Assembly: GCA_963736235.1 (NCBI GenBank)
Contig: CAVTOR010000031.1
Span: 372,001-436,000 of the forward strand
Direction of reading: 5' to 3'
DNA length: 64,000 bases
From: CAVORB01 sp963736235
Lineage (GTDB): Bacteria; Pseudomonadota; Gammaproteobacteria; Chromatiales; Chromatiaceae
The position numbers and the translations under genes were made by a program. The notes under the pieces were generated by a model. The model was not told where the DNA came from. It saw only the letters and a program-made list of their open reading frames with translations, and did not search any database. Positions 47,797 to 57,013 of the stretch are shown one piece after another; the stretch's first letter is position 1, and the number at the start of each line of letters is the position of its first letter.

Positions 47797-49152
47797 GGCT
47801 CCGCCTTCTCGAGCGTGGCGTAGTAGAAGCCGTCCATGTCGTCCACGCCTGGAAGGGTCTGGCGCCCGTGGTCCCGCGGCATGCCCCACGAACAGGCTAG
47901 CGGAGCCTCGCGGGCGTCCGCGTGGCGGTCTAGGAAGGCCGCGACCTGCACTTCGTTCTCCTGCGGCAGCAGCGAGCAGGTGACGTAGACGAGGCGGCCG
48001 CCAGGGCTCAGCAAGGGCCACAGGGCGTCGAGCATGCGCGTTTGCGCCGCGCCAAGGGTGGCGATGTCGGTCGGGCGGCGAAGCTGCTTGATGTCCGGGT
48101 GGCGGCGGATCACGCCGGTCGCCGAGCATGGGGCATCGAGCAGAATGCGATCGTAGCGGTCTCGAGCCCATTCCCCGTCGGGTGCCGTTGCGTCCCCGGC
48201 CACGACCCGCGCCGCTAGCCCAAGCGCGATCGAGGTTCTCTCGCACCCGTTCCAGGCGCTGGGGATTCAGATCGAGGGCGGTCAGATCGAGGGCGTTTCC
48301 CGCGCGCTCCAGCATGTGGGCGGTCTTGCCGCCGGGTGCCGCGCAGGCGTCGAGCACCCGCTCACCGGGTTGCGCGTCCAGCAGCTCCGCCGCCAGTTGG
48401 GCACCAGCGTCCTGCACCGACACCACCCCCTGGTCGAAACCGGGGAGCCGCCGGGCAGGCAGGGGAAGATCGAGGACGAGTCCGTTGCGGGCGTACGCGG
48501 CGGGGCGCGCCGTCAGCCCGGAGGCGGCCAGGGATTCGAGGTAGCGGGCGCGTGTGGTCTTGCTGGCGTTTACCCGCAGGGTCATCGGCGGGCGTTCGTT
48601 GCTCGCTCCTAGAATGGGCGCCCAGTGCTCGGGCCAGGCGGCCTGTATGCTCCGCAGCAGCCAACCTGGGAAGAGCCACCTGGCCTCTTCCATGGCGTCG
48701 ACGCGCCGGAGCAGCAGCGCGCGCTCGCGCAGGAACCGCCGCAGGAGGGCGTTGATCAGGGGCGCCGCCCAGCCTTTGCCGATGCGCCGCGCGGCCTCCA
48801 CGGTCGCATCCACCGCCGCATGATCCGGTATGCGGGTCGCGAGGATCTGATAGAGGCCGATCTGGATGAGGGCGAGCAGGTCCGCGTCCTCGCGTTTGAG
48901 CGGCCGGCGCAGCAGGAGGTCGGTCAGCGCGTCCAGCCGCGCCAGCGTGCGCACCGAACCGTACGCGAGCTCCTGCACGAGCGCGGCATCCCGGTCGCCG
49001 CCGCGGGACGGCAGGCTGTCGATCGCGTCGGGCAGCGAGCGTCCGCCGTCGCGCACGGCGCAAAGTACACGCGCCGCGTCGACTCGGGCGGCTACGCCCG
49101 GGGTTGCTGCTGCGTGTGATCGGATGCGACTCGGCTCAGCCAAACGCTTCAC
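47793..49152 (-). CDS. rsmB: 16S rRNA (cytosine(967)-C(5))-methyltransferase RsmB (frameshifted)
   Basis: SAM-dependent m5C methyltransferase (Fmu/Sun). The N-terminal NusB-like domain (about residues 18-140), DACAAPGGKTAHMLE SAM loop and LDLNPQRLERVREN lie in one frame; DRILLDAPCSATGVIRRHPD (catalytic Cys), the VYVTCSLLPQENE motif with the second Cys, and DMDGFYYATLEK lie in another. One extra base at about 48219-48226 (after VRENLDR) joins them as LGLAARVVAGDATAP. Corrected length is about 452 residues from GTG 49152, which overlaps fmt by 17 bases; the exact start is uncertain. As read, the N-terminal frame runs into the DUF4390 gene and gives an artificial fusion. Confidence 0.9.
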
Positions 49153-50074
49153 CGTCCAGGCTTCGCGCATTGAGGAAATCGGCCGCCGCCATGGGTCGCT
49201 TGCCGGGGGGCTGCAGGCGGGTGATGCGCAACGCCCCCTCTGCGGTGGCAACCAGGATGCCGCCGCGGTCGGCGGCGATGATGCTGCCCGGCGCGGCCTC
49301 CGATGTCTCGGGGGTCGCAAGCTCTGCGCCCCACAGCCGCAGGGTGACGTCGCCGAGGCGCGTCTGCGCCACCGGCCAGGGATCGAACGCGCGGATCATG
49401 CGCTCGATCTCGACCGCGGGTCTGTGCCAATCGATCAGTGCTTCTTCCTTGTTGAGTTTGCCGGCGTAGGTGCTCAGGGATGCATCCTGGGGCTGCGGCG
49501 AGAGGGAGCCTTCGGCGATTCCCGGCAGCGCCGCTAAGAGTGCCTCGGCCCCGAGAACCGCGAGCTTGTCGTGCAGGCTGCCGCCCGTATCGTTTCCCGC
49601 GATCGGGATCAAGCGCTTCAGGTACATCGGGCCGGTGTCCAGCCCCGCTTCCATCCTCATGATGGTGACGCCCGTTTCCCGGTCCCCCGTCAGGATCGCC
49701 CGCTGGATCGGCGCGGCGCCACGCCAGCGCGGCAACAGGGATGCATGCACATTCACGCACCCCAAGCGCGGGGCATCGAGTACCGGCTGCGGGAGCAGAA
49801 GCCCGTATGCGACCACGACCATCAGGTCAGGATTGTGCGCCCCCAAGGCATCCACCGCCGCGGAGTCGCGCAGCGTCGGTGGCTGAAAAACCGTGAAGCC
49901 GTGGGCGAGGGCGGCTTGTTTGACCGGGCTGGCGGTGAGCTTGCGGCCGCGACCCGCCGGCCGGTCCGGCTGGGTGTAGACGGCAGCAACATCGTGACCG
50001 CTCGAGGTGAGAGCTTCGAGAGACGGGACAGCGAACTCGGGGGTGCCCGCGAAGACGATGCGCAGCGCCGACAT
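49136..50074 (-). CDS. fmt: methionyl-tRNA formyltransferase
   Basis: Formylates Met-tRNAfMet with 10-formyl-THF for translation initiation. 312 residues: RIVFAGTPEFAVPSLEAL at the N terminus, VNVHASLLPRWRGAAPIQRAI (about residues 107-127, with Asn/His catalytic residues) and VTIMRMEAGLDTGPMY next to it, then the C-terminal OB-like tRNA-binding domain (about 205-312). Between def and rsmB as in E. coli. Confidence 0.97.
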   Translation of the reverse strand: MSALRIVFAGTPEFAVPSLEALTSSGHDVAAVYTQPDRPAGRGRKLTASPVKQAALAHGFTVFQPPTLRDSAAVDALGAHNPDLMVVVAYGLLLPQPVLDAPRLGCVNVHASLLPRWRGAAPIQRAILTGDRETGVTIMRMEAGLDTGPMYLKRLIPIAGNDTGGSLHDKLAVLGAEALLAALPGIAEGSLSPQPQDASLSTYAGKLNKEEALIDWHRPAVEIERMIRAFDPWPVAQTRLGDVTLRLWGAELATPETSEAAPGSIIAADRGGILVATAEGALRITRLQPPGKRPMAAADFLNARSLDGEAFG

Positions 50075-50153
50075 GCGCCTAGCGCCCCGGCGCTGGGGTG
50101 AGAAGATCGCTCGCCGGTCGCCGCAGCGGTTGCGCCTTGCCCTGTCTCACGGC

Positions 50154-50690
50154 TCAGATGACCCGGCGACGCGCCTCGGTTGAAGCTGGTCGCTGCTGGC
50201 GCTGGTCCTTCTCCAATTTCTTGCGGATGCGCTGGCGCTTCAACGAGGAGACGTAGTCGACGAACAGCTTGCCGTCGAGATGATCGATCTCGTGCTGGAT
50301 GCAAACAGCCAGCAGGCCGTCCGCGTCCAGCTCGAATGGGTTGCCGTCGCGATCGAGGGCACTGACCCGGACCTTCTCGGCCCTGGTCACCGGCTCGTAG
50401 AAACCGGGGACCGACAGGCAGCCTTCCTCCGTCTGCTCCTCACCCTCTCGCGCCAGGATCTCAGGGTTGATCAGGCACAAGGGGGAATGCTTCTCCTCCG
50501 AGACGTCGATCACCACGATGCGCAGGGGAATGTCCACCTGGATGGCAGCAAGCCCGATGCCGGGGGCGGCGTACATGGTCTCGAACATATCGTCGACGAT
50601 ATGGCGGATATCATTGCCGACACGCGCAACCGATTCTGCCTTGTTGCGCAGCCGCGGGTCAGGAAAGGTGAGGATTTCGAGCTTGCTCAT
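50154..50690 (-). CDS. def: peptide deformylase
   Basis: Fe2+/Zn2+ hydrolase that removes the N-formyl group from nascent proteins. 178 residues with the three family motifs: GIGLAAIQVD (about 45-54), EEGCLSVPGF (about 88-97, metal-binding Cys) and QHEIDHLDGKLF (about 131-142, two metal His and catalytic Glu). First gene of the def-fmt-rsmB row; the basic C-terminal tail (KRQRIRKKLEKDQRQQRP) is normal for type 1A. Confidence 0.97.
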   Translation of the reverse strand: MSKLEILTFPDPRLRNKAESVARVGNDIRHIVDDMFETMYAAPGIGLAAIQVDIPLRIVVIDVSEEKHSPLCLINPEILAREGEEQTEEGCLSVPGFYEPVTRAEKVRVSALDRDGNPFELDADGLLAVCIQHEIDHLDGKLFVDYVSSLKRQRIRKKLEKDQRQQRPASTEARRRVI

Positions 50691-50904
50691 CGGGTCTTTC
50701 TTTAAAAACAGGCTGGAACCTTTTGCAATTGGTCGCTAATATCCGCAACATATCACACTAAATAATAAGAGCGTATCGCCAAACGACCGGCGCGGGACCT
50801 CGGAGCTCAAGGCAAAGTCCGTCAATTTGACGCGTCGGGCGAAGTGGATTGTTGCATCATCCCCTCTAATGGGGGCAGGGTAATCCTGTTTCGACCGTGC
50901 CGGA

Positions 50905-52092
50905 GTGTCCATGCGTCTAAACCCAGCTGCTCTCGTCCTCCCTGTCGCCCTACTCGCCGCCGCGTTCGTTTTGCCCGCTGCGGCCCAGGTAGAGCTCAAC
51001 CCCGACCATCCTAAGACCTACACGGTGCGCAGTGGCGATACCCTGTGGGGCATCGCCGGCCAGTTCCTGCGCGATCCCTGGCACTGGCCGCAGATTTGGG
51101 ATTCGAACCGGGACATCGGCAATCCGGACCGGATCTATCCCGGGGACGTCCTGCAACTCTACTACCAAGACGGCCAGCCAAGAATCGGATTCCAAGGCGG
51201 GATGCGCACGGTCAAGCTCTCCCCGCGGGTGCGTGCAACCGCACTCAGACAGCCGGTGCCCACAATCCCGCTGGGCTCGATCGGCCCCTTCCTATCCCGA
51301 GCCTATGTGCTGGACAAGGCGGAGATCGACGCCGCACCCTACGTCGTCGATTTTCCGAATGAGCATATCGTCGCCGGCGTCCACGACTCGGTCTATGTCC
51401 GCAGCATCTTCGGCGTCGAGGGCGAGCGCTTCGACATCGTGCGTCCGGGCGAGCCCCTCCGCGACTCGGAGAGTGGCGAGATCCTGGGGTACAAGGCGCA
51501 ATTTGTCGCCGACGCCCTGCTCGAGCGCCCCGGTGACCCGGCCAAGGTGCGGATTACGAGCATGGGGCTCGAAACCGCGATCGGAGATCGGGTTATCTCG
51601 GCTTCCGGGGAGGAACCGTTCGCCAACTTCATTCCGCGGGCAGCGCCACCGGAGGTCAAGGCCCGTCTCATCTCGGTGCTCAACGGCGTGTCCCAGATAG
51701 GACAGTTCAATGTGGTCGTGATCGACCGGGGTTCGGAGGACGGCTTGCAGTCCGGCCACGTCTTCGAGGTGTTCAGCGGCGGCCAGGAGGTCCGCGATAC
51801 GGTTCGCTCCGGATCGTCGGATTGGAACTGGAAGGATCAGAAGTTCTGGTCCCAAGAGACCTGGTTCGGCGATCACCGTGTGGACCGCTGGTTGTTCGAC
51901 GAGCTCGACCCCAGAAATCCGTTACCGCCTCACGTGGAGGTGACGAAGCCCTCAAGCACCTTCATTAGGCCTTACGAGGCCGCCGGCGTGCTAATGGTCT
52001 TCCGCACCTTCCCGCGGGTGAGCTTCGCCTTGGTGATGAAGGCTTTCCGTCCCATTCACGTCCTGGACGCGGTGCGCTCGCCCAAGGCCTGA
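50905..52092 (+). CDS. LysM peptidoglycan-binding domain protein
   Basis: A 395-residue exported protein. Signal peptide about residues 1-24 (ending LPAAAQ). A LysM domain follows directly (about 33-85): TYTVRSGDTLWGIAGQFL and NPDRIYPGDVLQLYY, the peptidoglycan-binding module. The remaining 300 residues form the uncharacterised beta-rich body found in gammaproteobacterial proteins encoded before dprA. Divergent from def across 214 bp, then 14 bp to dprA, so probably cotranscribed with dprA, smg and topA. Role in the envelope inferred from the domain only. GTG/ATG choice: ATG 50911-adjacent alternatives do not change the signal peptide; 50905 is taken. Confidence 0.88.
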   Translation: MSMRLNPAALVLPVALLAAAFVLPAAAQVELNPDHPKTYTVRSGDTLWGIAGQFLRDPWHWPQIWDSNRDIGNPDRIYPGDVLQLYYQDGQPRIGFQGGMRTVKLSPRVRATALRQPVPTIPLGSIGPFLSRAYVLDKAEIDAAPYVVDFPNEHIVAGVHDSVYVRSIFGVEGERFDIVRPGEPLRDSESGEILGYKAQFVADALLERPGDPAKVRITSMGLETAIGDRVISASGEEPFANFIPRAAPPEVKARLISVLNGVSQIGQFNVVVIDRGSEDGLQSGHVFEVFSGGQEVRDTVRSGSSDWNWKDQKFWSQETWFGDHRVDRWLFDELDPRNPLPPHVEVTKPSSTFIRPYEAAGVLMVFRTFPRVSFALVMKAFRPIHVLDAVRSPKA

Positions 52093-52106
52093 GCCGGACC
52101 TCTGAT

Positions 52107-53225
52107 GTGACCCACGCGGAGCGCCTGCGTGCCTGGTTGACAGTCGCGCACACGCCCGGCGTAGGGCCGCGCACCGCTGCCCGCCTGCTGCAGCATTTCG
52201 GCGACCCGCTGAAGGTGCTGGAGGCGGACGCGTCGGCGTTGCGTGCCGCCGGTGCACGCGCCCATGCCGCCGACGCTCTGCGCTCCCCGCCGACAGCGCC
52301 AGTCGATTCCGCTCTCGCGTGGGCCGAGCGGGAGAATGCACACATCCTGACCCTGGAGGACCTTCGCTATCCCGCGTTGCTGAAGGAACTGGTCGACGCG
52401 CCCGCGGTGCTGTATGTACAGGGAGACCCATCGGTGCTCTCGGATCCGCAGATCGCGGTGGTCGGCAGCCGTAATCCGACGCCGCCCGGACGGGACACGA
52501 CACGGGAGTTTGCCCGCTATCTCGCCGGCTGTGGCTTGACGGTCACGAGCGGGCTCGCGATCGGCGTGGACGCGGCCGCCCATGAGGGCGCGATGGAGGG
52601 CGGTCGCACCGTCGCCGTGCTGGGTACGGGGCCGGATCGCGTCTACCCCGCCGCTCACCGCGAGCTTGCGCGGCGTATTGCGCACCAGGGCGCGCTGGTG
52701 ACGGAGTTTCCGCCCGGGACCGGTCCCAAGGGCGAGCACTTCCCGCGCCGCAACCGCATCATCAGCGGACTCAGTCTTGGGACACTGGTGACCGAGGCGG
52801 CGCTCAAGAGCGGGTCCCTGATTACCGCCCGATACGCCACGGACCAGGGGCGGGAGGTCTTCGCCATACCCGGCTCCATCCACAATCCGCTGTCGCGAGG
52901 GTGCCACGCGCTGATCCGGGACGGGGCGAAACTGGTGGAAACCGCTCAGGACGTGCTTGAGGAACTGGCCTCCATGCTCGGCCCCTTCGCCGCGGACACC
53001 CAGCCGCCCGCCGACGAGGCGCAGCACGCCGGCGCAAGACTGGATGGGGACTACCTGCGCCTGCTCGAGGCCATGGGTCACGATCCGGTGGCGCCGGACG
53101 AGCTGATCCGCCGCACCGAGTTCCCGGCGCAGAACGTCGCATCCATGCTTTTGTTGCTGGAACTGGAGGGATATGTATCATCTTACCCAGGAGGTCGCTA
53201 CAGCCGCCGATCGGGTTCAAACTAG
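52107..53225 (+). CDS. dprA: DNA-processing protein DprA (Smf)
   Basis: Single-strand DNA-binding, RecA-loading protein used in natural transformation. 372 residues from GTG 52107: helical N-terminal SAM-like domain (about 1-75), Rossmann fold with IAVVGSRNPTPPGRDT (about 115-130), SGLAIGVDAAAHEGA, GTGPDRVYPAAHREL, PRRNRIISGLS, and the C-terminal winged helix (about 310-365, LDGDYLRLLEAMGHDP). Starts 14 bp after the LysM gene and overlaps nothing; smg follows. Confidence 0.95.
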   Translation: MTHAERLRAWLTVAHTPGVGPRTAARLLQHFGDPLKVLEADASALRAAGARAHAADALRSPPTAPVDSALAWAERENAHILTLEDLRYPALLKELVDAPAVLYVQGDPSVLSDPQIAVVGSRNPTPPGRDTTREFARYLAGCGLTVTSGLAIGVDAAAHEGAMEGGRTVAVLGTGPDRVYPAAHRELARRIAHQGALVTEFPPGTGPKGEHFPRRNRIISGLSLGTLVTEAALKSGSLITARYATDQGREVFAIPGSIHNPLSRGCHALIRDGAKLVETAQDVLEELASMLGPFAADTQPPADEAQHAGARLDGDYLRLLEAMGHDPVAPDELIRRTEFPAQNVASMLLLLELEGYVSSYPGGRYSRRSGSN

Positions 53226-53301
53226 CCGATTCGGAAACGGCGAGGCCTCCCGCGACCGCCCGGCGCGGCGGCGGTCGATTCACCGACCTCGAGGTTGGCA
53301 G

Positions 53302-53778
53302 ATGTATGAAAATATGGTCGATGTGCTCATCTATCTCTACGAGAACTACCTGGACGGCGAGAGCCAACCGCCCGACGATCAGGGGGAACTGGAAGACGAG
53401 CTTTCCCAGGCCGGCTTCACCAACGGGGAGATCCGCAAGGCGCTGCGTTGGCTGGACGAGCTGGCCGCCGGGGTCGAAACCGCGCACTACCAACCCTGCA
53501 CCAGGCGCTCCATGCGGGTCTACGCCGACGTTGAGTCCGCGAAGCTCGATGTCGAGGCCAAGGGTCTGCTGCTGTTTCTCGAGCAAAACGGAATCCTGGA
53601 TCCAGCTAGTCGCGAGTTGGTGATCGACCGCGCATTGGCCATCGACCACGCCAGCGTATCTGTCGAAGAGCTCAAGTGGGTGGTTCTCCTGGTGTTGATG
53701 AACCGCCCCGGCAGTGAAGACGCCTTCACCCAGATGGAGGACTTGGTCTACAACGACGAGCCCACGGCAGTTCACTAA
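53302..53778 (+). CDS. smg: Smg family protein (DUF494)
   Basis: A 158-residue protein of the Smg family, encoded after dprA in many gammaproteobacteria; function unknown. It begins MYENMVDVLIYLYENYLDGE, the diagnostic start, and ends with LKWVVLLVLMNRPGSEDAF. The frame opens at 53173 within dprA, but ATG 53302 has GAGG seven bases upstream and gives the family start. No known motif of catalysis. Confidence 0.94.
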   Translation: MYENMVDVLIYLYENYLDGESQPPDDQGELEDELSQAGFTNGEIRKALRWLDELAAGVETAHYQPCTRRSMRVYADVESAKLDVEAKGLLLFLEQNGILDPASRELVIDRALAIDHASVSVEELKWVVLLVLMNRPGSEDAFTQMEDLVYNDEPTAVH

Positions 53779-53804
53779 CGGGCGCGGCGCCGCACGAGAC
53801 TGTT

Positions 53805-53823
53805 CTCGGGATCGAATCCCGAG
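53805..53823. other. perfect hairpin in the smg-topA gap
   Basis: CTCGGGAT-CGA-ATCCCGAG, an 8-bp perfect stem with a three-base loop, 27 bp after the smg stop. No T run follows, so it is not a standard terminator. The surrounding gap 53779-54028 (250 bp) holds nothing else I can support; topA has its own start there. Confidence 0.4.
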
Positions 53824-54028
53824 CCGATGCCCGGGTTGACCCGAGCTGAAGGGTTCGTCCCGGAAATCACCGCGGGTCGCCAAGCCGCTGAATATCCAGC
53901 CTTCCACCCGCCCCCTCGGATCGCCCTCCCCTCCCGATCGCGCCATTCGCCGGCGAGGCGCCCCTTGACGCGGCGCCGGTGAATCGGTTTTGCTAGGCGC
54001 CCGTTGCAACATGCACCCCGGTCACCGC

Positions 54029-56371
54029 ATGAACCTGGTCGTTGTCGAATCGCCCGCGAAGGCGAAAACCATAAAGAAATACCTCGGGCCTTCCTTCGAG
54101 GTAACGGCCTCCTATGGTCACGTGCGCGATCTGGTCCCCAAGGAGGGGGCGGTCGACCCGGAACACGGGTTTGCCATGCAGTACCAGGTGATCGATCGCA
54201 ACGAAAAGCACGTGCAGGCAATCGCCAAGAAGCTGAAAACCGCCGATGCCCTCTATCTCGCGACCGATCCCGACCGCGAGGGCGAGGCCATCTCCTGGCA
54301 CCTCTACGAGCTGCTCAAGAAGCGTCGCCAGCTGGGCAAGAAGCCCGTCTATCGCGTCGTGTTCAACGAGATCACCAAACGGGCGGTTCAGGATGCGGTC
54401 GCCAATCCGCGCGAGCTGTCCTTGGACCTGGTCAACGCTCAGCAGGCACGACGGGCACTGGACTACCTGGTGGGATTCAACCTCTCGCCCCTGCTGTGGA
54501 AAAAGGTGCGGCGCGGCCTTTCGGCCGGGCGTGTGCAGAGCCCGGCATTGCGTCTCATCGTCGAGCGCGAACAGGAAATCGAGGCCTTCAACAAGCGCGA
54601 GTACTGGACCATCGTGGCCGAAGCGGTCAAGGAGAAGAGGCCGTTCGAGGCCAAGCTCACGCTGTTCGGCGGCGAGAAGATCGAGCAGTTCAGTATCCAG
54701 GATGGAACCCGCGCCCACGAGGTCGAGAAGGCGCTGGAACAGTCGGCGGCGGGCACGCTCAGGGTCGAAAAGGTCGAGCGCAAGCAGCGCAAGCGCCACC
54801 CCGCCCCCCCCTTCATCACCTCCACCCTGCAGCAGGAGGCCTCGCGCAAGCTCGGATTCACCGCGCAGCGCACCATGCGCGTGGCGCAGCAGCTGTACGA
54901 GGGCGTGGATACCGGCAGCGGAGCGATTGGTCTGATCACCTACATGCGTACCGACTCGGTCAATCTCGCCCAGGAGGCGATCGCCGAGATCCGCGGTTTC
55001 GTGGCCGAGCGTTACGGGGCGGATCATCTGCCGCCACAGGCGCGTATGTACAAGACGAAGGCCAAGAACGCCCAGGAGGCCCATGAGGCGATCAGGCCGA
55101 CCTCGATCCGGCGACTGCCGAAGGAGCTCAAGGCCCACTTGAGCAGCGATCAGGCACGGCTCTACGAGCTGATTTGGAAGAGAACCCTGGCCTGCCAGAT
55201 GGCGCATGCCCTGATCAACACGGTTGCGGTGGACCTGTCGGCGGGGGCCGGGAACCTGTTCCGTGCGACCGGCTCGACGGTGTCGGAGCCCGGCTTCATG
55301 CGGGTGTACCTCGAGGGGCGGGACGACGCGACCGCCGCCGATGACGACGAGGAGCGCATGTTGCCCCCCTTCAAAGAGGGCGAGGAAGTAGAGCTTATCG
55401 CCATCCGCCCGGATCAGCACTTCACGGAGCCTCCGCCGCGCTACACCGAGGCATCTCTTGTGAAGGCCCTGGAGGAGTATGGGATCGGCCGACCTTCCAC
55501 CTACGCCAGCATCATCTCGACCCTGCAGGAGAGGGAGTATGCGCAGCTGGAGAAGAAACGATTCTATCCCACCGACGTGGGCAGGATCGTCAACAAGTTC
55601 CTGACCGCGTACTTCACCGACTATGTCGATTACGACTTCACCGCTCGCCTCGAGGACGAGCTGGACGCAGTGTCACGGGGCGAAGAGGACTGGATACCCC
55701 TGCTGGAGCAGTTCTGGCGACCCTTCAAGAAACTGGTCGACCACACTCAGGAGCACGTCAAGCGTAGCGACGTCACCCAGGAGGTGATCGAGGAGGCCTG
55801 CCCCACATGCGGCGCCCAACTGGCCATACGCTTGGGCAAGCACGGGCGTTTCATCGGCTGCACCAAGTATCCCGATTGCGACTATACGCGGGACCTCCAG
55901 GCAGACAAGGCGGAGACCCAGCCGGCGGCCGAGGTGTTGGAGGGGAGGAGCTGCCCAGAGTGCGGCTCCCAGCTGCATGTCAAGCGCGGCAAGTACGGCA
56001 AGTTCATCGGCTGCAGCGCTTATCCCAAGTGTCGCTTCATCGAGCCGCTGGAGCGACCGCTGGATACCGGCGTTGGCTGTCCGAAGTGCAACAAGGGCAC
56101 CTTGCTCAGGAAGAAGTCCCGGCGGGGGAAGATCTTCTATTCCTGCTCCACGTACCCGAAATGCGATTATGCCGTTTGGAACGAGCCAGTTGCCGGGCCC
56201 TGCCCGAGCTGTGACTGGCCCATCCTCACTATCAAGGTGACGCGCAGCAAGGGCGCGGAGAAGGTCTGTCCGCAGAAGGACTGCGGTTACAGCGTGCCCG
56301 TCGATGAAGGCGGCGGCGAGAAGGAAGAAACCGCAGCACCGGACGCACCTCGCCACCGGGTCGCTTCCTGA
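54029..56371 (+). CDS. topA: DNA topoisomerase I
   Basis: Type IA topoisomerase that relaxes negative supercoils. 780 residues from ATG 54029, chosen because it gives MNLVVVESPAKAKTI at once. The TOPRIM domain has the acidic triad region ATDPDREGEAISWH (about 80-93), the active-site Tyr lies in GLITYMRTDS (about 304-313), and domain II-IV motifs such as PSTYASIISTLQEREY are intact. The C terminus has four zinc-ribbon repeats (first pair CPTCGAQL and CTKYPDC; second CPECGSQL and CSAYPKC; third CPKCNKGTL and CSTYPKC; fourth CPSCDWPI and CPQKDC), as in E. coli. Confidence 0.98.
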   Translation: MNLVVVESPAKAKTIKKYLGPSFEVTASYGHVRDLVPKEGAVDPEHGFAMQYQVIDRNEKHVQAIAKKLKTADALYLATDPDREGEAISWHLYELLKKRRQLGKKPVYRVVFNEITKRAVQDAVANPRELSLDLVNAQQARRALDYLVGFNLSPLLWKKVRRGLSAGRVQSPALRLIVEREQEIEAFNKREYWTIVAEAVKEKRPFEAKLTLFGGEKIEQFSIQDGTRAHEVEKALEQSAAGTLRVEKVERKQRKRHPAPPFITSTLQQEASRKLGFTAQRTMRVAQQLYEGVDTGSGAIGLITYMRTDSVNLAQEAIAEIRGFVAERYGADHLPPQARMYKTKAKNAQEAHEAIRPTSIRRLPKELKAHLSSDQARLYELIWKRTLACQMAHALINTVAVDLSAGAGNLFRATGSTVSEPGFMRVYLEGRDDATAADDDEERMLPPFKEGEEVELIAIRPDQHFTEPPPRYTEASLVKALEEYGIGRPSTYASIISTLQEREYAQLEKKRFYPTDVGRIVNKFLTAYFTDYVDYDFTARLEDELDAVSRGEEDWIPLLEQFWRPFKKLVDHTQEHVKRSDVTQEVIEEACPTCGAQLAIRLGKHGRFIGCTKYPDCDYTRDLQADKAETQPAAEVLEGRSCPECGSQLHVKRGKYGKFIGCSAYPKCRFIEPLERPLDTGVGCPKCNKGTLLRKKSRRGKIFYSCSTYPKCDYAVWNEPVAGPCPSCDWPILTIKVTRSKGAEKVCPQKDCGYSVPVDEGGGEKEETAAPDAPRHRVAS

Positions 56372-56395
56372 CCCCTGACTGAGGCGCATCCGTCA

Positions 56396-56971
56396 GTGAG
56401 CCCCGGCGAACTGCATCCACCTGCAGGCTTCAGGCTGCGCGAGGTCGCCCGCGCGATCACCGCCGGCGCCGTGATCGCCTATCCGACCGAAGCCGTCTAT
56501 GGCCTCGGCTGCGATCCCTGGAATGCCGAGGCCGTGCGCCGCATCCTGGAGATCAAGCAGCGCCCCGAGCACAAGGGTCTGATCGTGATCGCCGCGGACT
56601 TCTCTCAGCTGGAGCCCTTCGTCGAACCGCTGGACCCTCCGGCCATGAGCAGGGTCCAGGGCACCTGGCCAGGACCCGTGACCTGGCTGCTGCCGGCGCG
56701 ACCCGGCGCCCCGCGTTGGCTGACCGGCCATCACCATACCCTTGCGGTGCGAGTCACCGCGCACCCGCCAGCGGCAGCGCTGTGCCGAGCGGCGGGCCCC
56801 CTGGTGTCCACCAGCGCCAACCGCAGCGGTCAACCGCCTGCGCGCACCGCGTTGCAAGTCAGATTGCGGCTCGATGGTGACGTCGACGACATGCTCGTGG
56901 GAGCTTGTGGCGGCCGGCCGCAGCCGTCCACCATCCGGGACGGCCGCACGGGGGAGGTCATCCGGGGCTGA
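56396..56971 (+). CDS. tsaC: threonylcarbamoyl-AMP synthase TsaC
   Basis: Makes threonylcarbamoyl-AMP for the universal t6A37 tRNA modification (YrdC/Sua5 family). 191 residues from GTG 56396: AITAGAVIAYPTEAVYGLGCD (about 19-39, read in two parts), RRILEIKQRPEHKGLIVI with the KxR/SxN binding residues, GPVTWLLPA, and PLVSTSANRSGQPPA (about 138-152). Length fits the short TsaC form of gammaproteobacteria. Follows topA by 24 bp. Confidence 0.95.
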   Translation: MSPGELHPPAGFRLREVARAITAGAVIAYPTEAVYGLGCDPWNAEAVRRILEIKQRPEHKGLIVIAADFSQLEPFVEPLDPPAMSRVQGTWPGPVTWLLPARPGAPRWLTGHHHTLAVRVTAHPPAAALCRAAGPLVSTSANRSGQPPARTALQVRLRLDGDVDDMLVGACGGRPQPSTIRDGRTGEVIRG

Positions 56972-57013
56972 GGAACCAAGGCCATTACCGGTGGATCTGG
57001 TGCAGTTGCCGCG

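Noticed and set aside
47227..49320. 697-codon open frame that joins the RsmB N terminus to the DUF4390 protein
   Set aside because: The middle (about 48220-47797) is low-complexity shadow sequence; the RsmB C-terminal half is in another frame and the DUF4390 gene has its own start. The fusion is an artefact of one extra base.
53805..53823. Possible tRNA (T-arm-like hairpin)
   Set aside because: No acceptor stem, D-arm or anticodon arm could be found around it.
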